NCBI GenBank assembly: GCA_019307665.1
Contig: JAFDJC010000232.1
Coordinates: 1 to 5,184, forward strand
Direction of reading: 5' to 3'
DNA length: 5,184 nucleotides
Origin: Deltaproteobacteria bacterium
GTDB lineage: Bacteria > Desulfobacterota > Desulfobacteria > Desulfobacterales > SURF-7
The notes below the pieces were generated by a model, which saw only the letters and a list, made by a program, of their open reading frames with translations, was not told the DNA's origin and did not search any database. The position numbers and the translations under genes were made by a program. The number at the start of each line of letters is the position of its first letter. Within the stretch, counting starts at the first letter, position 1. Below, piece after piece: positions 1 through 5,184 of this stretch.

Positions 1-718
1 CTCCCAGAAAAATGGCGTCATATCCTTCTTCGAAAAGTTCATTCAATGATGCCGTTCTTCCGATCACCTGGTTGCACTCAAGTTTTGCGCCAAGCTTTTC
101 AAGAGTTGCAACTTCGGAAAATACGATCTCTTTTGGCAGCCTGAATTCGGGAATACCGTAAACAAGAACTCCTCCCGGTTTGTGGAAGGCTTCAAATATT
201 GTGACGTCATGTCCTTTAAGGATCAGATCGCCTGCAACAGTCAGGCCCGATGGCCCGGATCCGACAACCGCTATTTTTTTACCTGTGGGTTCAGCTTTGA
301 CGGGAAGCTCGCTGTCACCGCTTTTTCTTGCATAGTCTGCGGCAAACCGTTCCAGATTACCGATAGCAACCGGTTCACCTTTTTTACCCACTATACATTT
401 CCCCTCGCACTGTATTTCCTGGGGACATACCCTGCCGCATACTGCAGGCAGGCTGTTTTTTTCCCATAATTTACTTGCAGCACCTGAAAAATTTCCTTCT
501 TTTATCAAACTTATAAATCCAGGTATATCTACACTGACAGGACAGCCATCTATGCAGGCAGGTTTTTTGCACTGCAGGCATCTTTCAGCTTCTTTCATAG
601 CAGCTTCGGGGCTGTATCCGTTAGGGACCTCATCAAAATTTTTTGCCCTGACTTTTGCCTCCTGCTCGGGCATCAGCTGCCGGGGGATTTTTTCTTTTTT
701 TTCTTTTTTCTCAGTCAT
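1..718 (-). CDS. nfnB: NfnB / SudA-type large subunit of NADH-dependent ferredoxin:NADP+ oxidoreductase (GltD-like), N-terminal 239 residues, cut by window edge
   Basis: This is the large subunit of the cytoplasmic electron-bifurcating transhydrogenase NfnAB, also annotated as glutamate synthase small chain or sulfide dehydrogenase alpha. In the family it carries the bifurcating FAD, two [4Fe-4S] clusters and the NADPH site. The frame is open from ATG at 718 to the window edge. Residues 47-59 hold a C-x2-C-x4-C-x3-C motif and residues 94-108 hold Cys94, 98, 104 and 108. Glu123 in the LERF stretch sits where this family uses a non-Cys cluster ligand (alignment from memory). A GSGPSG dinucleotide fold follows at 153-158, then PGGVLVYGIPEFRLP at 181-195. 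The start is supported by GGAGG at 724-728, five bases upstream. Codons 3-10 are a Lys/Glu run with A tracts. The gene follows nfnA by 20 bases and is probably cotranscribed and translationally coupled. Stand-alone GltD is less likely because the NfnA partner is adjacent. The C-terminal half, including the NADPH domain, lies outside the window. Confidence 0.92.
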   Translation of the reverse strand, partial: MTEKKEKKEKIPRQLMPEQEAKVRAKNFDEVPNGYSPEAAMKEAERCLQCKKPACIDGCPVSVDIPGFISLIKEGNFSGAASKLWEKNSLPAVCGRVCPQEIQCEGKCIVGKKGEPVAIGNLERFAADYARKSGDSELPVKAEPTGKKIAVVGSGPSGLTVAGDLILKGHDVTIFEAFHKPGGVLVYGIPEFRLPKEIVFSEVATLEKLGAKLECNQVIGRTASLNELFEEGYDAIFLG

Positions 719-738
719 TATTTCCTCCATCAGAAAGA

Positions 739-1560
739 CTACTCGCCATATTCTTCGTAAGACTCTTTTTCTTCGGCTGTGTAAGCCTGTAGTCGTTTTG
801 CTAACTCATCAAAATCAACTTTATGGCCATCAAATTCCGGGCCGTCCACGCATGCAAATTTTGTCTCGCCACCGACGGAAACCCGGCATCCGCCGCACAT
901 ACCAGTTCCGTCGATCATTATCGGATTGAGGCTTACAAGAGTTTTAACATCGAAATCTTTTGTGATTTTTGAAACAAATTTCATCATCGGAACCGGGCCA
1001 ATGCCCACAACAAGTTTTACGTCATTGCTTTCAAGCACCTCTTTCATGACATCGGTCACAAAACCGTGGTGCCCGTAAGAACCATCGTCGGTACATATGT
1101 GCAGCCTGTTGGAAACCGCCTTCATCTTGTCTTCAAGTATAAGTAGATCTTTGTTTCTTGCGCCTATAATACTGATTACGTTATTGCCTATTTCCTTTAA
1201 GCCGCGGGTGATTGGGTACAAAACAGCCACTCCGGTGCCTCCGCCGACACAAACAACAGTTCCTGTTTTTTCAATATGGGTTGCTTGCCCAAGCGGACCT
1301 ATTACATCTTCATATCCGTCGCCCACCTGCAAGGTTTTAAACAGGGCTGTAGATTTCCCAACAATCATATAAATAATCGTTATCGTTCCTTTTTCAGGAT
1401 CAGTGTCAGCCATGGTTAAAGGTATTCTTTCTCCGGTTTCATTTGCCTTTAAAATGACAAATTGTCCGGGCTTTGCTTTTTTGGCTATTAGCGGCGCCTC
1501 TATTTCATTCAGAATCACCGTGCCCTGAGCCATCTCTTCCCGCTTAACAATTTTAAACAT
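739..1560 (-). CDS. nfnA: NfnA / SudB-type small subunit: FAD/NAD-binding, [2Fe-2S] ferredoxin-NADP+ reductase family protein
   Basis: This 273-residue protein is the small subunit of NfnAB. In characterised homologues it binds NADH, one FAD and a [2Fe-2S] cluster, and passes electrons to NfnB. The order of parts is a ferredoxin-reductase FAD barrel (about 1-95) with the RIPLT flavin motif at 45-49; an NAD-binding domain with VGGGTG at 105-110 and VGIGPVPMM at 185-193; and a C-terminal cluster motif with Asp217, Cys222, Cys225 and Cys237. Three Cys plus one Asp is the unusual ligand set known for NfnA. Length is normal for the family. AGGAGG at 1567-1572, six bases upstream, fixes the ATG. 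It is the first gene of a two-gene operon with nfnB. Relatives are annotated as sulfide dehydrogenase beta or dihydroorotate dehydrogenase electron-transfer subunit (PyrK). Pairing with the GltD-like gene favours Nfn, and no pyrD is visible here. Confidence 0.92.
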   Translation of the reverse strand: MFKIVKREEMAQGTVILNEIEAPLIAKKAKPGQFVILKANETGERIPLTMADTDPEKGTITIIYMIVGKSTALFKTLQVGDGYEDVIGPLGQATHIEKTGTVVCVGGGTGVAVLYPITRGLKEIGNNVISIIGARNKDLLILEDKMKAVSNRLHICTDDGSYGHHGFVTDVMKEVLESNDVKLVVGIGPVPMMKFVSKITKDFDVKTLVSLNPIMIDGTGMCGGCRVSVGGETKFACVDGPEFDGHKVDFDELAKRLQAYTAEEKESYEEYGE

Positions 1561-1626
1561 ATCGATCCTCCTGAATATTCCCTATCCTGCCTGTAATTAA
1601 GAAAGGGGATTAAACTGCAAACAAAA

Positions 1627-1655
1627 AAGATAAGCGTATTTTTACTAAAAATCAA
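1627..1655 (-). promoter_or_regulatory. Candidate sigma-70-type promoter for nfnAB
   Basis: On the minus strand TTGATT (1655-1650) is followed after 17 bases by TATCTT (1632-1627). Each matches the sigma-70 consensus at four of six positions. Transcription would begin near 1620 and give a leader of about 60 bases before the nfnA ATG. The surrounding region is AT-rich. This is a pattern match only, with no supporting operator. Confidence 0.4.
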
Positions 1656-1668
1656 CTAAAATCATATA

Positions 1669-1697
1669 TTGACCTTTAAAAAATTTGATGTTAATGG
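1669..1697 (+). promoter_or_regulatory. Weak candidate promoter for tatD
   Basis: TTGACC at 1669-1674 is a good -35 element (five of six). At 17-base spacing the -10 position is TAATGG (1692-1697), a poor match to TATAAT. The site is in the right place in the divergent intergenic region, about 40 bases before the tatD start. The assignment is tentative because of the -10 element. Confidence 0.25.
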
Positions 1698-1723
1698 CAA
1701 AGTTTCTTAACGCACGGAGCATA

Positions 1724-1729
1724 AAAGGA
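1724..1729 (+). promoter_or_regulatory. Ribosome binding site deciding the tatD start
   Basis: AAAGGA lies eight bases before ATG at 1738. A TTG codon at 1735 is in frame directly before the ATG and would add one residue. ATG is the stronger start codon and has better spacing, and the protein then begins MKLFDSHCHL, as TatD proteins usually do. I therefore start the gene at 1738. Confidence 0.6.
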
Positions 1730-1737
1730 ACTATTTG

Positions 1738-2514
1738 ATGAAACTGTTTGACAGCCATTGTCATCTGGACGACAAATCTTTTTGCAGAGATATTGACGTT
1801 GTAATTAACAGGGCAAAAGATGCCGGTGTTGATGCTGTGATGATTGTCGGCATTACGGAGAAAAGCTCATCAAAAGCTGTTGAACTTGCGGAAACGAGAC
1901 CGGGTATTTATGCTTCAGTGGGTATACATCCCCATGATGCATCAAGCTTTTCTGAAAAAGCATTGGCTAACCTCAAGGAACTTGCCGTCAAGCCTGCTGT
2001 GCATGCGTGGGGGGAGACCGGGCTTGATTTTAACCGCATGTATTCGCCGAGAGATGATCAGGAACTAAGTTTTAAACGGCAGATTGAAGCAGCCTGTGAG
2101 CTTAACCTGCCGCTGATTTTCCATGAAAGGGATAGCCAGGGCCGTTTTTTAGAAATTTTAAACGCATATAAAAACCAAATCCAAAAAGGTGTTGTGCATT
2201 GCTTTAGCGGTAACAGGGAAGAGCTCAAAGCCTATCTCGATTTTGGCCTTTATATCGGTATCACCGGCATTTTAACCATAAAAAGCCGCGGTGAAGATTT
2301 GCGCAGGCTTGTCACAATGATACCGGCGGATCAGATTCTTGTTGAAACAGATGCGCCATACCTGACACCAGCGCCTGAAAAAAACAAAACCCGGCGTAAT
2401 GAGCCTGCTTTTGTCCGTTCAACCCTATTGAAGCTTGCCGAGGTCAGAGGTGAGGAACCGGAACATCTTGCGGAAGAAACCTGGAATAATGCATGCAGGC
2501 TGTATAATATTTAG
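1738..2514 (+). CDS. tatD: TatD-family metal-dependent hydrolase (deoxyribonuclease)
   Basis: This 258-residue cytoplasmic TIM-barrel protein belongs to the amidohydrolase superfamily TatD group. Characterised members are metal-dependent DNases (3'-5' exonuclease activity in E. coli TatD), linked to DNA repair or DNA fragmentation. Expected metal ligands are all visible: His7 and His9 in DSHCHLD, Glu93 in GETGLDFNR, His129 in FHERDS, His154 in VVHCFSG, and Asp205 in VETDAPYL. The secondary conserved motif VGIHPHD is at 62-67. Length is typical (about 255-265). The gene is alone on the plus strand, divergent from nfnA and convergent with acsE, so it is probably monocistronic. Nothing ties it functionally to its neighbours. 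YcfH/YjjV-type paralogues have the same fold, so the exact substrate cannot be read from sequence alone. Confidence 0.93.
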   Translation: MKLFDSHCHLDDKSFCRDIDVVINRAKDAGVDAVMIVGITEKSSSKAVELAETRPGIYASVGIHPHDASSFSEKALANLKELAVKPAVHAWGETGLDFNRMYSPRDDQELSFKRQIEAACELNLPLIFHERDSQGRFLEILNAYKNQIQKGVVHCFSGNREELKAYLDFGLYIGITGILTIKSRGEDLRRLVTMIPADQILVETDAPYLTPAPEKNKTRRNEPAFVRSTLLKLAEVRGEEPEHLAEETWNNACRLYNI

Positions 2515-2557
2515 TCGCTTCGTATTCTAAATGTAAACTGATGCGCGCTGTTTTGCC

Positions 2558-2598
2558 TCAATCTTACTCCTAATCAATAAGATTAAGAGTAAGATTGA
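2558..2598 (-). terminator. Long stem-loop between convergent tatD and acsE, probable 3' end of the acsE transcript
   Basis: Arms 2558-2575 and 2581-2598 form an 18-position stem around a five-base AATAA loop, with one imperfection (C2570 against A2586). In minus-strand RNA that pair is a G-U wobble, so the whole stem is paired. It begins 13 bases after the acsE stop codon and 43 bases after the tatD stop. Neither side has a proper U-tract, so it may be a Rho-associated end or an RNA-stabilising hairpin and not a classical intrinsic terminator. Confidence 0.6.
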
Positions 2599-2611
2599 AA
2601 TATAATAAATT

Positions 2612-3502
2612 CTAGACTTCAAGCCATGAGTCAGAGTAAAGTGAATTCCCAAGAATAATATCTACAGTCTTTTTATGATCCTGCATTTCTTTTGAAAGAG
2701 AATCCATGTCAGGAGCATTGCCATCCATTGTATTGTGTATCAGGTCGACGATATCCTGGCGTTTGCCTTTGGCTATGTCAGTCAGTTTTTCATCCAGAGG
2801 ATCAGAGATAACCGAGTACATGCCGTATCTCTCAAGCATTACCATATAAGTCTGGTTGAGAATAGGCCTGAGGTGCGTGGGCGGCCCGTTTGAAATGTTG
2901 GACAGACCGCATGTGCTCTTTGCGCCCGGGGCAATATCCTGAACCATCATCTGAAAATTCATCAGGCTTACGAGCTGAGGTTGCTGAATATTGACCGGAG
3001 TTACGATGCCGTCTACCCAGATGCGTTCATTCTCAATGCCTGCTTCGTTAGCGGCATAAAGAAGTTCCACAGCGAGTGCAGCGCGTTCATTCTCATCACG
3101 CGGCAAGCCGTCAGGTCCCCACATCAAAGCTATGAAATCAGCATTGTATTCAGCGGCAAGGGGGATCATTTTTTCATAGCGTTCAGGTCGCGCCATTATT
3201 GAATTAATGAGGTGAGGGGTGCCGACATCCTTGAGTACTTTAAGAGCAGCCTCAATTGCATCGATATTTGAAGTATCCAGTACCAGCGGAATATCCTGAA
3301 CAACTTCCTGAACAGTTTCAACAACCCAGGGCATAAGTTCATGCCCGTCTTTTTTAGCAGGGCCAAGGTTGATATCGATGTAATCCATACCCTTTGCCTT
3401 CTGGTCAAGGGCCTCTTCCTGTATCGGCTTTGGATCGCGTTCCTTGAATGCGATGCCGATCTTTGTTGAAATAACGTTTAAACTTTCACCTAATAGTAGC
3501 AT
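2612..3502 (-). CDS. acsE: 5-methyltetrahydrofolate:corrinoid/iron-sulfur protein Co-methyltransferase (AcsE, MeTr)
   Basis: AcsE transfers the methyl group of methyl-tetrahydrofolate to the Co(I) cobalamin of the corrinoid iron-sulfur protein, linking the methyl and carbonyl branches of the Wood-Ljungdahl pathway in the cytoplasm. The 296 residues form a pterin-binding TIM barrel. Visible motifs are the N-terminal GESLNV, DINLGPA (43-49), LDTSN with Asp76 (75-79), Asn100 in LINS, Asp164 in WVDGI, and GLSNISNG (199-206). Asn202 corresponds to the catalytic Asn199 of the Moorella enzyme (alignment from memory). The protein is about 34 residues longer than Moorella AcsE (262). The extra length falls mainly near residues 245-278, before the conserved C-terminal LYSDSWLEV. 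AGGAGGT at 3508-3514 gives the ATG at 3502. The neighbour acsC supports AcsE over MetH or other pterin methyltransferases. A terminator lies just upstream, so expression probably depends on read-through from acsC. Confidence 0.93.
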   Translation of the reverse strand: MLLLGESLNVISTKIGIAFKERDPKPIQEEALDQKAKGMDYIDINLGPAKKDGHELMPWVVETVQEVVQDIPLVLDTSNIDAIEAALKVLKDVGTPHLINSIMARPERYEKMIPLAAEYNADFIALMWGPDGLPRDENERAALAVELLYAANEAGIENERIWVDGIVTPVNIQQPQLVSLMNFQMMVQDIAPGAKSTCGLSNISNGPPTHLRPILNQTYMVMLERYGMYSVISDPLDEKLTDIAKGKRQDIVDLIHNTMDGNAPDMDSLSKEMQDHKKTVDIILGNSLYSDSWLEV

Positions 3503-3510
3503 GTGCTACC

Positions 3511-3539
3511 TCCTGTTATTATTTTTTAAAAAAACAGGA
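3511..3539 (-). promoter_or_regulatory. Inverted repeat linking the terminator arm to the acsE Shine-Dalgarno
   Basis: TCCTGTT (3511-3517) and AACAGGA (3533-3539) are a perfect seven-base inverted repeat, with six T and six A residues between them that could add A-U pairs. In minus-strand RNA the downstream arm includes the first four bases of the acsE Shine-Dalgarno AGGAGGT (3514-3508). The upstream arm is also the descending arm of the terminator at 3534-3562. The two structures cannot form at once. A regulatory role is inferred. Confidence 0.4.
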
Positions 3540-3562
3540 CAGCCGGAGAAGGGCCGTCCTGT
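3528..3562 (-). terminator. Rho-independent terminator between acsC and acsE
   Basis: In minus-strand RNA ACAGGACGGCC (3562-3552) pairs with GGCUGUCCUGU (3544-3534) to give an 11-pair stem including one G-U wobble. The loop is seven bases (3551-3545) and six U residues follow at once (3533-3528). This is a canonical intrinsic terminator. It begins 22 bases after the acsC stop codon and ends only 13 bases before the acsE Shine-Dalgarno. It leaves no room for a separate acsE promoter downstream of it. Confidence 0.85.
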
Positions 3563-3584
3563 AAATTTCCAGATAACCAATCTG

Positions 3585-4925
3585 TTATTTTTGTTTAATA
3601 AACGCCGGAAGATGGGCGGCTTCCCTTGGCCCGACTGTGATTTTCCAGCCCGGAAGCTCTTCTTCAATGTCACCTGCAATAGCAGCCGCATATCCCGGTA
3701 TGATAAGCTCATTATTCTTGATTTTGTCTGCGATTCCGCACTTTTTCACAAACGCGCCGACATCATCACCCGCAAATTTACCTGCAGCCCATGCCGTCAG
3801 AACTGAAAGCCCTTCGGAATCCTTGATGAGCAGCCATGACGGAACTTTGCTTGCTTCTATTTCACCTGAAACAATGAAGTATGTGAGAGCAAAGTTGGTT
3901 GTAATCAGAACCGGTGAATTTTCATCCGGGTTTCCAATCTCGTAAATGCCCTCTTTAACCGTCATCGGACGTTGCGGATCAGTAAAAATGTTCAGACGTT
4001 CCAGGAGAAGCGGGAATATGCTCTCTGCAATAAAATCCGAAACAACAACTATTCCACCGTATTTGGCAACAAACATTCCTGCAATAAGTGCTTCCATGTC
4101 GAGATTTGAAGCCATTTCACACGGGAATGTGATGGTCGGAAATCCGAGTGATTTGTTGGAACTTTTCAGAGCAGCTCTGCGAATAGCAACCTGGTCTTCA
4201 AGAGACTGCTTGATCTCTCTTGCTCCTGAATCGAGTATCAGGTCCTTTATCCCCATTCCTGTTAACTTGTCGCTAAGTGAAATCAGCGCTTCGACAGAGT
4301 CAGCCTTGATGGCCAGAGGAAGGTCGTTGTCCTTGGCAAGGGCGCCGAAATCATCTGCGTTTGCCTCGGTGGCTGCATAAATGAGTGGGCGCTTAAAGCC
4401 ACAAGCTTCGACACCAGCCTTCATGACACCGGCATCACCACTCATAAGAATTACATTGAATTCCGATGTTTCAGCTATCTTTTTGGCTGTATTTGCAAAT
4501 GCGTCCTTGTCGCCGTTTACATCTTTAACAGCTACAAGCTCGGGCCTTAAATTAAAGCCGACTCTTTCATACTGAAATACGTTCCATACGGTAAGCTTAG
4601 CCTCAAGATCGGATTCCGAAATGTCAGATCCGATTGTTGCAGCAAGAAGCGTCGGGTTAAAGAATGTCTTTTCATGCCTGTAGAGAACAGTCTCTCCGCC
4701 GGTCTTTCCAACGCGAACTCCTTTTCCGATATCAACCTGGCGGATTGGCGGTGCCGATGCTTCGGCAAGTTGCTCCCGTGCTTCATCAGACACATACGGG
4801 CAACTGTCAAGCTCAGCCTTGCCGGACGCTAGATTCATAGCAAATGCAAGGCATGTGGGTACACCGCATTCCTTGCAGTTGGTTTTCGGCAGGAGTTTGA
4901 AAATTTGAATTCCGGTTAAAGCCAT
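3585..4925 (-). CDS. acsC: Corrinoid/iron-sulfur protein large (gamma) subunit AcsC
   Basis: AcsC is the large subunit of the CFeSP. It carries the methyl group on cobalamin from AcsE to the A-cluster of acetyl-CoA synthase, and its [4Fe-4S] cluster serves for reductive reactivation of Co(II). The 446 residues are the usual length. The N-terminal cluster domain has Cys17, Cys20, Cys25 and Cys42 in the NCKECGVPTCLAFAM context. A TIM-barrel middle domain runs from about 90 to 325. A C-terminal corrinoid-binding domain runs from about 335, including IIPGYAAAIAGDIEEELPGW (408-427) and VGPREAAHLPAF (431-442). GGAG at 4932-4935, six bases upstream, supports the ATG at 4925. The gene lies downstream of acsB and upstream of acsE. 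The partner subunit acsD is not in this window. The archaeal equivalent is CdhE, but the AcsE neighbour indicates the bacterial system. Confidence 0.95.
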   Translation of the reverse strand: MALTGIQIFKLLPKTNCKECGVPTCLAFAMNLASGKAELDSCPYVSDEAREQLAEASAPPIRQVDIGKGVRVGKTGGETVLYRHEKTFFNPTLLAATIGSDISESDLEAKLTVWNVFQYERVGFNLRPELVAVKDVNGDKDAFANTAKKIAETSEFNVILMSGDAGVMKAGVEACGFKRPLIYAATEANADDFGALAKDNDLPLAIKADSVEALISLSDKLTGMGIKDLILDSGAREIKQSLEDQVAIRRAALKSSNKSLGFPTITFPCEMASNLDMEALIAGMFVAKYGGIVVVSDFIAESIFPLLLERLNIFTDPQRPMTVKEGIYEIGNPDENSPVLITTNFALTYFIVSGEIEASKVPSWLLIKDSEGLSVLTAWAAGKFAGDDVGAFVKKCGIADKIKNNELIIPGYAAAIAGDIEEELPGWKITVGPREAAHLPAFIKQK

Positions 4926-4977
4926 TTTTGTCTCCTTATCCTTATTTCAACCTGAATTGATTGTGTTATTTATATTG

Positions 4978-5016
4978 ACATGTTTAAAAACCCGCCACAG
5001 GTTTTTCGAACATGTT
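4978..5016 (-). terminator. Stem-loop with A-tract/U-tract in the acsB-acsC gap, possible terminator or attenuator
   Basis: In minus-strand RNA AAAAACCUG (5006-4998) pairs with CGGGUUUUU (4994-4986) around a UGG loop, giving nine pairs with one G-U wobble and a U5 descending side. An outer stem, ACATGTT with AACATGT (5016-5010 region with 4984-4978), extends it across a small internal loop. It lies 52 bases before the acsC ATG. The inner hairpin resembles a weak bidirectional-type terminator. The fully extended form would be an mRNA leader hairpin. Confidence 0.45.
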
Positions 5017-5023
5017 TAAAATT

Positions 5024-5066
5024 ATAGATACCAGGTGCAGATTATTTATCCACACCTGGTATCTAT
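5024..5066 (-). terminator. Perfect 14-base-pair stem-loop after acsB
   Basis: ATAGATACCAGGTG (5024-5037) and its exact reverse complement (5053-5066) enclose a 15-base loop. The stem starts nine bases after the acsB stop codon. In minus-strand RNA it is followed by AAUUUUAAAC, only four U residues. It may be a leaky terminator or a processing/stability hairpin that sets the ratio of acsB to acsC message. Confidence 0.55.
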
Positions 5067-5075
5067 CTGTTATTA

Positions 5076-5184
5076 TTATACGAGCGGATCCATTTTAAGG
5101 GCAGGATGTCCCTTTTCTTCGAGCCACGGAAGGATCTCTTCCTCTGTAATTCCCACTGTCTCATCCGCTATCATATCATAAAGA
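5076..5184 (-). CDS. acsB: Probable acetyl-CoA synthase (CODH/ACS catalytic subunit AcsB), C-terminal 35 residues, cut by window edge
   Basis: Only the last 35 codons are present, ending in TAA at 5078-5076. They read LYDMIADETVGITEEEILPW and then continue through LEEKGHPALKMDPLV. The acidic stretch followed by the near-terminal HPAL-x-MDP motif is what I recall from the C-terminus of AcsB/CdhC, the Ni-Ni-[4Fe-4S] A-cluster enzyme that joins CO, the methyl group and CoA. The position directly upstream of acsC on the same strand fits. None of the A-cluster cysteines is in view, so the call rests on a short tail plus context. Another CODH/ACS-cluster gene is possible but less likely. The gap to acsC is 150 bases and holds two stem-loops. 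Confidence 0.75.
   Translation of the reverse strand, partial: LYDMIADETVGITEEEILPWLEEKGHPALKMDPLV

Noticed and set aside
439..580. Recurring TGCAGGCA words in nfnB
   Set aside because: They fall in the cysteine-rich cluster-binding stretches and reflect repeated Cys/Leu/Pro codons, not a repeat element.
552..929. Plus-strand open frame across the nfnA-nfnB junction
   Set aside because: It is antisense to both conserved genes, and I recognise no protein family in the translation.
1735..1737. TTG as the start of tatD
   Set aside because: It precedes an in-frame ATG by one codon. The ATG has better Shine-Dalgarno spacing and gives the usual family N-terminus.
3946..4380. Long plus-strand open frame (144 codons) opposite acsC
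   Set aside because: It lies wholly antisense to a clearly conserved gene. The Ser/Pro/Ala-rich translation matches nothing I recognise, and it is explained by codon bias of acsC.
4975..4980. Perfect TTGACA on the plus strand before acsC
   Set aside because: No acceptable -10 element lies 16-18 bases downstream, and it would drive transcription antisense to acsB. It overlaps the hairpin arm.
4951..4982. Possible Rex-like operator (TTGTG...TTGACA) upstream of acsC
   Set aside because: The second half is not the inverted repeat TCACAA or TTAACAA required of a Rex site.
5024..5066. Perfect inverted repeat considered as a CRISPR repeat or insertion-sequence end
   Set aside because: There is a single copy with no spacers, transposase or target duplication. 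Its place just after a stop codon fits a transcript-end hairpin.

Overview
The window looks like a chromosomal segment of an anaerobe that uses the bacterial Wood-Ljungdahl (reductive acetyl-CoA) pathway. My best guess is a sulfate-reducing Desulfobacterota (Desulfobacteria-like) or a close relative. The grounds are the gene families, the moderate GC content, strong AGGAGG-type ribosome binding sites, and a carbonyl-branch gene cluster close to an electron-bifurcating NfnAB transhydrogenase. The taxonomic guess rests on family resemblance, not on a database search.

Layout, left to right. (1) Positions 1-718 (minus, cut by the window edge) hold the N-terminal half of NfnB, and 739-1560 (minus) holds the complete NfnA. 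The order of transcription is nfnA then nfnB, with a 20-base gap. (2) Positions 1561-1737 are an AT-rich divergent intergenic region with a plausible promoter for nfnAB and a weak one for tatD. (3) Positions 1738-2514 (plus) are a complete TatD-family metal-dependent hydrolase. (4) Positions 2515-2611 separate convergent genes and hold a long stem-loop. (5) Positions 2612-3502 (minus) are acsE, the methyl-THF:corrinoid protein methyltransferase. (6) Positions 3503-3584 hold a strong minus-strand intrinsic terminator directly in front of the acsE ribosome binding site. (7) Positions 3585-4925 (minus) are acsC, the large subunit of the corrinoid iron-sulfur protein. (8) Positions 4926-5075 hold two consecutive stem-loops. 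(9) Positions 5076-5184 (minus, cut by the window edge) are the last 35 codons of what looks like acsB, acetyl-CoA synthase.

How the genes work together: AcsE moves the methyl group of methyl-tetrahydrofolate to the cobalamin of the CFeSP, of which AcsC is the Fe-S/corrinoid subunit. The CFeSP delivers it to the A-cluster of AcsB, which joins it to CO and CoA. The route can run toward acetyl-CoA synthesis or acetyl-CoA oxidation. NfnAB couples NADPH, NADH and ferredoxin pools, which such a metabolism needs.

The genes themselves are known families; I found no new protein system. The least ordinary material is between genes. The acsB-acsC-acsE series is broken by stem-loops at every junction. 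One is a canonical terminator whose descending arm can alternatively pair with the acsE Shine-Dalgarno region. Three of the stem-loops have a single imperfection that is a G-U wobble only in the minus-strand RNA, which suggests they act in the acs transcripts.
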